64,000 nt of DNA from Microbulbifer donghaiensis (GTDB lineage: Bacteria > Pseudomonadota > Gammaproteobacteria > Pseudomonadales > Cellvibrionaceae): the NCBI RefSeq assembly GCF_900129095.1, contig NZ_FQVA01000001.1, forward strand, positions 1,612,001 to 1,676,000, in the 5' to 3' direction. Below the pieces are notes generated by a model. That model saw only the letters and a list, made by a program, of their open reading frames with translations, did not search any database and was not told the DNA's origin. Below, in pieces: positions 34,991 through 43,823 of the stretch (position 1 is its first letter; every line of letters begins with the position of its first letter). Position numbers and translations under genes: made by a program.

Positions 34991-36244
34991 ATGACCGCCG
35001 ATACCTGCCACCAGCCGGGCCTGCTCTCCGTGGATCAGGCCCGCGCGCAGTTACAACTATCCATTGCTCCGCTGAGCGAAACCGAATCCCTGCCGCTGGA
35101 ACTGGCCTGCGGCCGTGTGCTGGCCGCACCGGCGCGCTCTAGGCTGGACCTGCCGACCTGTGACAATTCCGCCATGGACGGCTACGCCCTCTGCGGTGAA
35201 GCGCCCTATGTCGTGGTGGGTAAGAGCCTCGCCGGGCACCCCTACCGCGCAAGCCTGAACAGCGGTGAGTGTGTGCGTATCACCACCGGTGCCGCGCTGC
35301 CGGACGGCGCAGACCGGGTGGTAATGCAGGAGCAGGCGCAGCTGCAGGCGGGGCAACTGTTGCTGAACAAAGCGACGAAAGCCGGCGACCACGTCCGCTA
35401 TCGCGGTGAAGATGTGCGTGCGGGGGATATGCTGCTCGAATGCGGGCGCAGACTCGGCGTGCCGGATATCGCATTGCTCGCCGCCGCTGGAGTCGGCGCG
35501 GTAACCGTCGTGCGCAGAGTGCGCGCCGCGCTGCTGTCCGTCGGTGACGAGCTGCGCCCGCTGGACACGGCTCCGGAAGCGCTCGGCATCGGGGATATTT
35601 ACGACAGCAATCGCATTGCCCTGAAAGCCACCCTGCAACAACTGGGTCTGGAAATCATCGATCTCGGCTGCCTGCCGGATCAACCGGCAGCGATACGGGA
35701 CGCACTGGCGCAGGCTCGCGACCGCGCGGATATCATCATCAGCAGCGGTGGCGTTTCCGTCGGTGAAGCGGATTTTACCCGCGCGGTACTGGAAGAACTC
35801 GGCCAGCTGGAACTCTGGCGCCTGGCGATCAAGCCCGGCAAACCCTTTGCGTTCGGTCGCCTGCCGAAACAAAACGGTGAAACACTGTTTTTTGGCCTAC
35901 CCGGCAATCCGGTATCGGCGCTGGTCACCCTGTATCAACTGGTGTTGCCGGCGCTGGAAAAACTACAGGGCGTGTCCGCGGAAAAATGCCAGCCGCCTTT
36001 CACCAGCCGCGCACGGCTACTGAATCCGATCCGCAAGTCACCGGGGCGCACCGACTTTCAGCGGGGCTACACCTACCGGGATGACGACGGTATTCAGGTC
36101 GTCAAAAGTACCGGCATCCAGGGCAGCCACATTCTCTCCGGCTTTGCCGAAGCCAACTGTTTTATCGTGCTGCCGCAGCACAGTGGCAATTGTGAAACCG
36201 GTGACTGGGTCACCGTAGAACCCTTCCGGAAACCCCTGATCTAA
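34991..36244 (+). CDS. moeA: Molybdopterin molybdotransferase MoeA
   Basis: 417 aa. Inserts molybdate into molybdopterin-AMP to make Mo cofactor. Motifs: N-terminal LPTCDNSAMDGYAL, VRITTGAALPDGADRVVMQE, LLSVGDEL and GDIYDSNRIALKATL in the MogA-like domain, the SSGGVSVGEADF loop, KPGKPFAFGRL and FFGLPGNPVSALV. A C-terminal domain IV is present. Placed right after the nitrate reductase it needs to serve, and 3 bases before a VOC-family gene, suggesting one transcript. Confidence 0.95.
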   Translation: MTADTCHQPGLLSVDQARAQLQLSIAPLSETESLPLELACGRVLAAPARSRLDLPTCDNSAMDGYALCGEAPYVVVGKSLAGHPYRASLNSGECVRITTGAALPDGADRVVMQEQAQLQAGQLLLNKATKAGDHVRYRGEDVRAGDMLLECGRRLGVPDIALLAAAGVGAVTVVRRVRAALLSVGDELRPLDTAPEALGIGDIYDSNRIALKATLQQLGLEIIDLGCLPDQPAAIRDALAQARDRADIIISSGGVSVGEADFTRAVLEELGQLELWRLAIKPGKPFAFGRLPKQNGETLFFGLPGNPVSALVTLYQLVLPALEKLQGVSAEKCQPPFTSRARLLNPIRKSPGRTDFQRGYTYRDDDGIQVVKSTGIQGSHILSGFAEANCFIVLPQHSGNCETGDWVTVEPFRKPLI

Positions 36245-36247
36245 GCG

Positions 36248-36658
36248 ATGTTACAGATTCAACAAATCGACCATATTGTCCTGCGGGTAAGAGATCTGCA
36301 GCCGATGCTGGATTTTTATCTGGGCGTATTGGGCTGCACCATGGAACGCGAACAGAAAGATATAGGACTCTATCAATTGCGCGCCGGCAGCGGTCTTATC
36401 GACCTGGTGCCGGTCAACCAGCAACTGGGTCGCGCCGGCGGCGCGCCGCCCGGTACGGAAGGCCGCAACCTGGATCACCTGTGTTTGCGTATAGAACCCT
36501 TCGATGCCGAGGCCATCATTACCTATCTGCGCCACAAGGGCGTGGCGCCGGGTCCGGTGGAATCCCGTTACGGTGCCGAGGGCGAGGGTCCATCGATTTA
36601 TGTAACCGACCCCGAAGGCAATGTGGTGGAACTCAAGGGTGCGCCCTGGCGAAACTGA
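36248..36658 (+). CDS. VOC-family (glyoxalase/bleomycin-resistance fold) protein
   Basis: 136 aa. Two beta-alpha-beta-beta-beta halves: QIDHIVLRVRDLQPMLDFYLGVLG and NLDHLCLRIEPFDAEAIITYL, ending VTDPEGNVVELKG. Putative metal ligands are His9, a Glu/Asp in LIDLVP, His in LDHLCL and Glu in VVELKG, as in metal-dependent VOC enzymes. Substrate unknown; the best general guess is a lactoylglutathione-lyase-like or dioxygenase-like enzyme. Close coupling to moeA (3-base gap) and to the hydrolase 55 bases downstream. Confidence 0.88.
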   Translation: MLQIQQIDHIVLRVRDLQPMLDFYLGVLGCTMEREQKDIGLYQLRAGSGLIDLVPVNQQLGRAGGAPPGTEGRNLDHLCLRIEPFDAEAIITYLRHKGVAPGPVESRYGAEGEGPSIYVTDPEGNVVELKGAPWRN

Positions 36659-36713
36659 TGCCCTTCCCGGCACAAGCTTCAGAACTGAAAAATCGATGCG
36701 CGGAGAAAAGTAT

Positions 36714-37448
36714 ATGCACAGTGAAACCGTAGACTACGCAGTAGATGGTCAACCGTTTAGCGGTTATCTCGCCTACGACGACAGCATCGGCGCCAAGCGG
36801 CCCGGCATTCTGGTCCTGCACGAGTGGTGGGGACACAATGAATTCGTGCGCGAACAGGCCGATAAACTGGCCGCGATGGGCTATACCGCCTTTGCACTGG
36901 ATCTGTTTGGCACCGGCAAGCAGGCGGACAACCCGGCTGACGCCGCTGAGCTGATGAACACTGCGATCAATACCCCCGGCGCCATCGAAGCGCGTTTCCG
37001 CGCGGCGCTGGAGTGGCTGCAGCAAAACGACTCCGTCGACCAAAGCCGTATCGCTGCCCAGGGTTATTGCTTCGGCGGTGCGGTAGCGCTGAACATGGCG
37101 CGAATGGGGCTGGACCTGCAGGGCGTGGTCAGTTTTCACGGCAACCTGAGCAGCGAAATCAGGATGACACCCGGCACCATCAAAACCGAGATTCAGGTGT
37201 ACACCGGCGGCGCCGACGATATGATCCCGGCGGAACAGGTGGCGGCCTTCGTCGAGGAAATGCAGACTGCCGGCGTCAAGTTCGAACTGACCAGCTACCC
37301 GGGCGTCAAGCACGGCTTCACCAACCCCGCCGCCACCGAGCGCGGCGAGAAATTCGGCATTCCCCTCGCCTACAGCGAGGCGGCGGCGACGGATGCCTGG
37401 AACGGCGCCGCGGCTTTCTATAAAAAACTGTTTGGCATGCAGTGTTGA
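36714..37448 (+). CDS. Dienelactone hydrolase family protein
   Basis: 244 aa alpha/beta hydrolase from ATG 36714 (GGAGAAAAGTAT upstream). DLH signature: ILVLHEWWGHNEFVREQADKLA, Cys nucleophile in AAQGYCFGGAVALN, Asp in YTGGADDMIPAEQV and His in YPGVKHGFTNPAA, giving a Cys-Asp-His triad. Likely hydrolyses lactones or thiol/ester conjugates in the cytosol; actual substrate unknown. The next gene overlaps its stop by 7 bases. Confidence 0.92.
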   Translation: MHSETVDYAVDGQPFSGYLAYDDSIGAKRPGILVLHEWWGHNEFVREQADKLAAMGYTAFALDLFGTGKQADNPADAAELMNTAINTPGAIEARFRAALEWLQQNDSVDQSRIAAQGYCFGGAVALNMARMGLDLQGVVSFHGNLSSEIRMTPGTIKTEIQVYTGGADDMIPAEQVAAFVEEMQTAGVKFELTSYPGVKHGFTNPAATERGEKFGIPLAYSEAAATDAWNGAAAFYKKLFGMQC

Positions 37449-37750
37449 TTCTGGAAACCGCCATCCTGGATATAAAGCCGGGGCAGACAGCGGCATTTGA
37501 AGCGGCATTTGCCGAAGCACAGCCGATCATTGCCTCGATGCCCGGCTATATATCCCACCAATTGCAGCAGTGCGTGGAAAAGGACCATCGCTACCTGCTG
37601 CTGGTGCACTGGGAGAGGCTGGCGGACCACACCGAAGGGTTCCGGCAATCCGCGGGGTACCAGCAGTGGAAGGCACTGCTGCATCACTTTTACGATCCGT
37701 TTCCCGAAGTGGAACACTATCGACGGGTGGTGGAATCACCGCCCCCCTGA
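37442..37750 (+). CDS. Antibiotic-biosynthesis-monooxygenase (ABM) domain protein
   Basis: 102 aa, GTG start at 37442 (TTG 37445 also possible) overlapping the hydrolase stop. The fold is that of dimeric alpha/beta ABM proteins: ILETAILDIKPGQTAAFEAAF, the SMPGYISHQLQQCVEKDHRYLLLVHWE strand pair, and a C-terminal HHFYDPFPEVEHYRRVV. Such proteins are small oxygenases or heme/quinone-related enzymes; function here unknown. Last gene of the nirB-to-ABM run, convergent with soxR. Confidence 0.85.
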   Translation: MLILETAILDIKPGQTAAFEAAFAEAQPIIASMPGYISHQLQQCVEKDHRYLLLVHWERLADHTEGFRQSAGYQQWKALLHHFYDPFPEVEHYRRVVESPPP

Positions 37751-37768
37751 ATATGTGATCGTTGCGGC

Positions 37769-38227
37769 TCAGGCGGGCTTCAGGTACTGGGCGCCGCTGC
37801 CCTGCTCGGCGGCCTTGTCCCCGGGATTGCGCAGCGGACAGCCATCCATCGACAGGCAACCGCAACCGATACATTTTTCCAACCGATCGCGCAGTCTCGT
37901 CAGTTGCTTGATACGCAGGTCCAGATCTTCGCGCCAGCGCGCCGATAACTTCGCCCAGTCTTTCGCATTGGGCGTGCGACTATTCGGCAGCGTCTCCAGG
38001 GCAGCGCGAATCTCCGCCAGTGGAATACCGGTAGTCTGTGCCACCTTGATGATCGCTACCCGCCGCAAGACATCGCGCCCGTAGCGGCGCTGGTTGCCAT
38101 CGGTTCGCCAGCTGCTGATCAGCCCCTTACTCTCGTAAAAGTGCAGCGTACTCACCGCCACGCCGCTGCGCTCGGCGACCTCGCCCACCGTCAATTCCCG
38201 GCGCAATCCACAGCTGCTTTTCGTCAT
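37769..38227 (-). CDS. soxR: Redox-sensing activator SoxR
   Basis: 152 aa MerR-family regulator from ATG 38227 (GGGAGATCGC upstream). [29 protein letters not shown]. The [2Fe-2S] cluster site is [12 protein letters not shown] near residues 117-128 (C-x2-C-x-C-x5-C), diagnostic of SoxR. It responds to redox-cycling compounds by oxidation of the cluster. Divergent from a small ORF and an MFS efflux gene with a canonical SoxR box between. Confidence 0.97.
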   Translation of the reverse strand: MTKSSCGLRRELTVGEVAERSGVAVSTLHFYESKGLISSWRTDGNQRRYGRDVLRRVAIIKVAQTTGIPLAEIRAALETLPNSRTPNAKDWAKLSARWREDLDLRIKQLTRLRDRLEKCIGCGCLSMDGCPLRNPGDKAAEQGSGAQYLKPA

Positions 38228-38274
38228 AGCGATCTCCCATCTCCCGTATAGCGAATTTCTATCGTCGCGCGGGA

Positions 38275-38305
38275 TTGACCTCAAGTTAACTTGAGCTTTT
38301 ACACT
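38275..38305 (+). promoter_or_regulatory. SoxR-activated promoter with 19-bp spacer
   Basis: -35 TTGACC (38275-38280), spacer of 19 bases containing the dyad CTCAAGTTAACTTGAG, then -10 TACACT (38300-38305). A 19-bp spacer with the SoxR box CCTCAAGTTAACTTGAG is the hallmark of SoxR-regulated promoters. It drives the rightward small ORF and MFS gene. Confidence 0.93.
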
Positions 38306-38341
38306 GCGCCGCATTCAAATGCAACCCGAAGGAACATTACC

Positions 38342-38527
38342 GTGACAAGGAACAATCGCCCCAACAGCGGCACACATGCCGCACGCACAGTCCCCGGCAA
38401 CGGCTTTATCGTATTTCTGGTCGCGGCACAGGCCCAGAGCCTCGCACTGGCCACAGATCTGGCGCACACCTACGAGAAGGGACCCCAGTCTGCCTTGAGA
38501 AATATCGACGAGGAGACGAGCCGGTGA
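38342..38527 (+). CDS. Small ORF in SoxR-controlled operon
   Basis: 61 aa from GTG 38342 with AAGGA eight bases upstream. The stop overlaps the MFS start (GTGA). The sequence has a hydrophobic-to-amphipathic central part (GNGFIVFLVAAQAQSLALATDLAHTYEKG) but no clear TM helix or domain. Directly downstream of the SoxR promoter and coupled to the MFS gene, it may be a true small protein or a leader that couples translation. Not recognised. Confidence 0.5.
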   Translation: MTRNNRPNSGTHAARTVPGNGFIVFLVAAQAQSLALATDLAHTYEKGPQSALRNIDEETSR

Positions 38528-39738
38528 AGTCCCTGCCCTTATCCGCCGCCCTGCCCGTTGTGACAGCAGCGCTGCTGTCGCGCCGCATCACCCTGCTGTG
38601 CCTGGCGGCCCTGACCGTGATGTCCGGAGCCACCATAGCTCCATCACTGCCAGCGCTGCAGAGTCATTTCGCCACGGCAGCCCACAGTGAACTGCTCACC
38701 CGCCTCGTGCTTACGTTACCGGCACTGTTTATTGCCATCAGTGCCCCCATCGCCGGCACCCTGTCCGACCGCTTCGGCCGCTTGCCACTGCTGCTGGCCT
38801 CCGTATTACTCTATGGTCTGGCCGGGCTTTCCGGACTGTTGCAGGACAGCCTGGCTGGGATCCTCGCTGGCCGGGCGCTGCTCGGAATCGCGGTGGGCGG
38901 CACCATGACCTCGGTGACCGCGCTGGTAGGAGACTACTTCTCCGGTCGCGAGCGGGAAATCTATATGAGCCAGCAAGGCGCCTTTATCAGTTTGGGGGGC
39001 GTGGTGTTTCTGATCGGCGGTGGCCTGCTTGCCGACCTCCACTGGCGCGCACCCTTTGCAATTTATGGTCTCGCGCTGGCACTGGTGCCCGCCGTATTGC
39101 TGTTTCTGCACGAACCGCGCCGCGACAGCGAATCGGATAGCGGCACCCCTACCGGCCTAACCCCTGCCAGCCCGGAATTGCTGGCGGCCCTTTTAATCGC
39201 CGCGCTACTGAACAGCCTCGCATTTTTCCTGATTCCAACCCAGCTGCCGTTTCGGCTGCAGGAAATCGGTATCAGCCAGCCGAGCCTGACCGGCCTGGCA
39301 ATCGCCGGCGGCAATCTGCTCGGCGCCTTTTCATCGCTGCTTCTCTATCGCCGCATTCGCGCGCTACTCGGGCCGCTGGGAGTTTTTGCCTTCAGTTTTG
39401 CGATCATGTCCGCCGGGCTGACACTCATTTCCACTGCCACAACTTTCAACTCGGTGATGACGGCCACGGCAATTTACGGTATCGGCATGGGCACTATGAT
39501 GCCGCACCTGTTCGCCACCGCTATCCAGCTGGCTCCGCCTCGCATAAGGGGCCGCGTATCCGGCGGACTCGCCGCCAGTATCTTCCTAGGCCAATTCCTG
39601 TCGCCGCTGGTGAGCCAGCCGTGGATCAGCCGGTTCGGCCTCGCCAGCGCTTTTGCCGCCATGGGGCTACTGCTGGTAATGCTCGCGGGTTTCTCCGCAA
39701 CAGCCTTACTGTGGCGTAGAATCAGAAACACTCAGTGA
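38524..39738 (+). CDS. MFS efflux transporter under SoxR control
   Basis: 404 aa with about 12 TM helices. Starts GTG 38524. Motif A-like GTLSDRFGRLPLLLASVLLYG after TM2, and motif C-like region in the first half (LAGRALLGIAVGGTMTSVTALVGDYF). It resembles drug:H+ antiporters of the DHA1 group. Placed behind the SoxR box, it likely exports redox-active compounds that trigger SoxR, as with MFS pumps of the Pseudomonas SoxR regulon. Confidence 0.9.
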   Translation: MKSLPLSAALPVVTAALLSRRITLLCLAALTVMSGATIAPSLPALQSHFATAAHSELLTRLVLTLPALFIAISAPIAGTLSDRFGRLPLLLASVLLYGLAGLSGLLQDSLAGILAGRALLGIAVGGTMTSVTALVGDYFSGREREIYMSQQGAFISLGGVVFLIGGGLLADLHWRAPFAIYGLALALVPAVLLFLHEPRRDSESDSGTPTGLTPASPELLAALLIAALLNSLAFFLIPTQLPFRLQEIGISQPSLTGLAIAGGNLLGAFSSLLLYRRIRALLGPLGVFAFSFAIMSAGLTLISTATTFNSVMTATAIYGIGMGTMMPHLFATAIQLAPPRIRGRVSGGLAASIFLGQFLSPLVSQPWISRFGLASAFAAMGLLLVMLAGFSATALLWRRIRNTQ

Positions 39739-39821
39739 ATCATTTTGCGCTAGGATGTAGATCCATCCGGCGCCAGTACGACCAGCTAGATAACTGAAAA
39801 AATTTTTGCCAAGGAGACAAA

Positions 39822-40783
39822 GTGGAACCGATTATTTCCGTCAGGGGGCTCGGCAAGACCTACGCCGGTGGCTTTACCGCGCTGAAGAATGTGGATCTGG
39901 AAATCCGTCGCGGGGAGATCTTCGCCCTGCTGGGCCCCAACGGCGCCGGCAAGACAACCCTGATCAGCATTGTCTGTGGCATCGTCAATCCGACCGCGGG
40001 CCGTGTCAGCGCCAGCGGCTTCGATATACAGCGCGACTACCGCATGGCGCGCAGTGAAATTGGCCTGGTGCCACAGGAGCTGGCGACCGACTCATTCGAA
40101 AGCGTCTGGGCCACGGTCAATTTCAGCCGCGGCCTGTTTGGCAAGGCACCGGACCCGGCCTACATAGAGAAGCTGCTGCGCCAGTTGTCCCTGTGGGAGA
40201 AAAAGGACAGCCGCATCATGTCCCTGTCCGGCGGCATGAAGCGCCGGGTCATGATTGCCAAGGCGCTGTCCCACGAGCCCAGTATCCTGTTTCTCGACGA
40301 GCCGACCGCCGGCGTGGACGTGGAACTGCGCCAGGACATGTGGGATATGGTGCGCGGTCTGCGCGAATCCGGGGTCACCATTATCCTCACCACCCACTAT
40401 ATCGAGGAGGCCGAAGAGATGGCGGACCGGGTCGGCGTCATCAATCGCGGCGAGCTGGTACTGGTAGAGGACAAGCACACGCTGATGCAGAAAATGGGTG
40501 AAAAGGAACTCAGCCTGCACCTGCCGGAGCCGCTGCAGACGGTACCGGAGATCCTGGCGGACCTGCCACTGACGCTGAGCGCCGACGGCAGCCAGCTGGT
40601 ATATCGCTTTGATATCAAAAGCAGCGACACCGGAATCGCCGAACTGCTGCGTCGCCTTAATGACGCCAATATCGACTTCCGCGACCTGCACACCCGTGAA
40701 AGCTCGCTGGAGGAAATCTTTGTCGGTCTCGTGAAAGGAGCACGCCAGGAACAGCAAGCACAGTTGACCAAGGAGACTCAGGA

Positions 40784-40787
<4 letters not shown>
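39822..40787 (+). CDS. ABC-2 exporter ATP-binding protein
   Basis: 321 aa, GTG 39822 with AAGGAG five bases upstream. Walker [11 protein letters not shown]-loop LVPQELATD, signature LSGGMKRRV, Walker [13 protein letters not shown] and H-loop [12 protein letters not shown]. The C-terminal 80 residues form the extra domain typical of YadG/NatA-like exporters. The stop overlaps the permease start by four bases. Likely substrate unknown. Confidence 0.95.
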
Positions 40788-41545
<758 letters not shown>

Positions 41546-41565
41546 CCTTTGGGGCCTCGACCGGC

Positions 41566-41635
41566 CCTGCTATCGGCAGCCGTCCGGCAAAAAACCTGAT
41601 CGGTAAATATTTGCCGGACGGCTGCCGATAGCAGG
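41566..41635. repeat. Perfect 26-bp inverted repeat
   Basis: Left arm 41566-41591 (starts CCTGCTATCGGCAGCCGTCC) and right arm 41610-41635 are exact reverse complements with an 18-base AT-rich loop. Sits 20 bases past the permease stop, so it can act as terminator-like hairpin in both directions. Confidence 0.92.
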
Positions 41636-41705
41636 CCCTCCACCGAAGTGCGTTCACGACCATTTAAATCTATTGTCAGATTATGGGAATAGCACGCGGC
41701 AAGGT

Positions 41706-41775
41706 CCCGCTGCCGGTGGTCCCATGGGAAATAGTTACCGAACAGGTTTTTTCCCATGGGACCACCGGCAGCGGG
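41706..41775. repeat. Second perfect 26-bp inverted repeat, unrelated sequence
   Basis: Left arm 41706-41731 (CCCGCTGCCGGTGGTCCCAT..) and right arm 41750-41775 are exact reverse complements with an 18-base loop. Same architecture as its neighbour 70 bases away but no sequence in common. It lies 38 bases beyond the end of the convergent TetR gene. Confidence 0.92.
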
Positions 41776-41813
41776 GCCGGATCGAAATCTTCGACCCGGC
41801 GAGAAGCAATCTT

Positions 41814-42449
41814 TTATTTGCCGTAGGCGCGCAGGAACGACTGCACCACCAATTCCGCCCGCGTGCGGATTTCCCCTTCCCCCGGCACTTCGCTATCGCC
41901 AATCAATACGCGCATATGCCGGCATCCCATCAGCATGCCGAAAAACTGCTCTGCCGCCACCGGCGGATCCTCGACCCGCAACATGCCGAGTTCCGCAGCC
42001 CGCCTCAATAATTGCTCCATGCCCCCCAGAGTGCGCTGCGGGCCAGCCCCGAAAAACAGGCGCGCCATTTGCGGCTCCCGCGGCGCAACCGCGCACAGCA
42101 GTCGCAACAGGCGAATGGAATCCTCACTGTCGATCATGGTCAGGAAGGCCACGCCAATCCGCTTCAATACCTCCGCTACCTTGTCACCCTCTCCCAGTGC
42201 AAACATCGGCAGCGGCATCTGGTTTTCGCACTTGGCCTCAATCGCCGCGGTGAAGAGCGTCTCCTTGTCGGAGAAATGGCTGTAGACAGTGAGCTTGGAC
42301 ACCCCGGCTTCCGCGGCCACCGCATCCATGCTGGTGCCGGCAAAGCCCTGGGTCAGGAACAGCTCCTTGGCCGCATCGAGAATGGCCCGGCGTTTGGCCG
42401 GATCCTTGGGGCGACCGCGGGATGCGGTCACTGCAGTCTGCTCAGACAT
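41814..42449 (-). CDS. TetR-family repressor of the adjacent RND pump
   Basis: 211 aa. N-terminal HTH: RRAILDAAKELFLTQGFAGTSMDAVAAEAGVSKLTVYSHFSDKETLF, typical TetR/AcrR. The C-terminal ligand domain is helical, with CENQMPLPMF and LVVQSFLRAYGK. Divergent from an RND membrane-fusion gene; a perfect palindrome in the 136-base gap is the likely operator, so it probably represses both itself and the pump until a toxic ligand binds. Confidence 0.93.
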   Translation of the reverse strand: MSEQTAVTASRGRPKDPAKRRAILDAAKELFLTQGFAGTSMDAVAAEAGVSKLTVYSHFSDKETLFTAAIEAKCENQMPLPMFALGEGDKVAEVLKRIGVAFLTMIDSEDSIRLLRLLCAVAPREPQMARLFFGAGPQRTLGGMEQLLRRAAELGMLRVEDPPVAAEQFFGMLMGCRHMRVLIGDSEVPGEGEIRTRAELVVQSFLRAYGK

Positions 42450-42488
42450 AGCGCTCCATTTACTGGACTCATGAGTTTAATAAATTTA

Positions 42489-42506
42489 CTATACTGGCCA
42501 GTATAG
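42489..42506. promoter_or_regulatory. Palindromic TetR operator
   Basis: CTATACTGGCCAGTATAG is a perfect 18-bp palindrome in the divergent region, 40 bases from the tetR start and 80 from the pump start. Size and symmetry suit a TetR-family operator. AT-rich TTACTATACT overlaps it and could be part of a promoter. Confidence 0.75.
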
Positions 42507-42585
42507 CATTAGCCGCACCGGTCGGCGCCCGATGCCACGGCGGCAATCCCCCTGCCACACCATCCGTAAAGGAAGGGAACCCTTT

Positions 42586-43704
42586 ATGTACCGATCTTTT
42601 TTGTTCGCGGCGCTGCCGCTCTGTCTGGCCCTGACGGCCTGCTCCCCTGCCGAATCCCACAACGATGAGGAAAAGCCGCGCCCCGCGGTCATGGTGCGCC
42701 CGCAGATCGCCAGTGCGCAGCAGGATGTCTTTCCCGGAGAAATCCACGCACGCTACGAATCGGCCCTGGCCTTCCGTATCGGCGGCAAGATCAGCCGGCG
42801 ACTGGTAGAAGTCGGCGACCGGGTGGCCCGAGACCAGCCACTGGCGGAGCTCAGTGCCGAGGATCTGCAACTGCAACTGGACAGCGCGCGCGCCCGCCTG
42901 CACTCCGCCGAAGCGGAGCAGCGTCTCGCCCGCAGTGAGCTGGAACGCTACCGCAAGCTGCGTGAACGCCAGCTGGTCAGCAGCTCGCAGTTCGATACCG
43001 CGCAAACCCGCTTCGACGCCAGCAGCGCACAACTCAAGCAGGCGCGCGCACAACTGGCAGTTGCCCGAAACCAGGCCGACTACGCCGTACTGAAAGCCCC
43101 GCAGGCCGGCGTCATTGCCCAGCGCCAGGCCGAGGCCGGACAGGTGGTAGCCGCCGGCCAGGCGGTTTTCGCCCTGGCCGCAGATGGCGAGCGCGAGGTC
43201 CGTATCGACCTGCCCGAGCAGGGTATCGGCCGTTTCGCGGTAGGCCAGGAGCTGGCACTGGAACTCTGGTCGCAGCCGGGGCAGCTCTTCCCGGCGCGTC
43301 TGCGCGAACTCTCTCCCGCGGCGGATCCCGCCTCCCGCACCTTCGAGGCGCGGGTAGCTTTCGACAACAAAGTCGTCGGTGCAGAACTCGGCCAGAGCGC
43401 GCGGGTTTTCGTCAACACCGGCGCCAGCGCACAGTTGCTGGCCGTGCCCATGTCCGCGGTTACCGCCGACGGTGGCCAGCCCTTCGTATGGGTGCTGGAT
43501 CCGCTCCGGCAAACCCTGCACAAAACGCCGATTACCGTCGGTCCCTATGGGGAGGAGCAGGTGCCGGTGCTGACCGGCCTGCAGCCGGATGACTGGATTG
43601 TCGCCGCCGGCACTCACCTGCTGCGGGACGGCCAGGCGGTGCGGCCGGTGGACAGAATGAACCGCCCGATCGACCTCGACAGGTCGCTTGCACATCAGGA
43701 ATAG
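42586..43704 (+). CDS. RND efflux membrane-fusion lipoprotein
   Basis: 372 aa. Signal with lipobox LTAC (MYRSFLFAALPLCLALTACSP). HlyD/AcrA layout: lipoyl halves around ALAFRIGGKISRRLVEVGDRV and YAVLKAPQAGVIAQRQAEAGQ, with a helical hairpin (residues about 95-150, LQLQLDSARARLHSAEAEQR..RFDASSAQLKQARAQLAVA) between. Beta-barrel and membrane-proximal domains follow. ATG 42586 has GGAAGGG upstream. Partner of the RND gene 119 bases downstream. Confidence 0.95.
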   Translation: MYRSFLFAALPLCLALTACSPAESHNDEEKPRPAVMVRPQIASAQQDVFPGEIHARYESALAFRIGGKISRRLVEVGDRVARDQPLAELSAEDLQLQLDSARARLHSAEAEQRLARSELERYRKLRERQLVSSSQFDTAQTRFDASSAQLKQARAQLAVARNQADYAVLKAPQAGVIAQRQAEAGQVVAAGQAVFALAADGEREVRIDLPEQGIGRFAVGQELALELWSQPGQLFPARLRELSPAADPASRTFEARVAFDNKVVGAELGQSARVFVNTGASAQLLAVPMSAVTADGGQPFVWVLDPLRQTLHKTPITVGPYGEEQVPVLTGLQPDDWIVAAGTHLLRDGQAVRPVDRMNRPIDLDRSLAHQE

Positions 43705-43727
43705 ACAAATCCGAATCCGGTAGTTTT

Positions 43728-43806
43728 GTAGGATGGGCAAAGGAGCGCAGCGACGTGCCCATCAAAGCCGCGGAAGATGGGCACGCTTCGCTTTGCCCAT
43801 CCTACA
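43728..43806. repeat. Dispersed inverted repeat between fusion-protein and RND genes
   Basis: TGTAGGATGGGCAAAG..GTGCCCATC (43728-43763) faces GATGGGCACGCTTCGCTTTG..CCTACA (43776-43806). The outer 16 bp match exactly and the arms differ by a few bases inside. The arm is the same as in the element at 13850-13919. It is transcribed within the pump operon and could uncouple the expression levels of the two genes. Confidence 0.88.
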
Positions 43807-43823
43807 GTCAGGGAATAGCTTCC

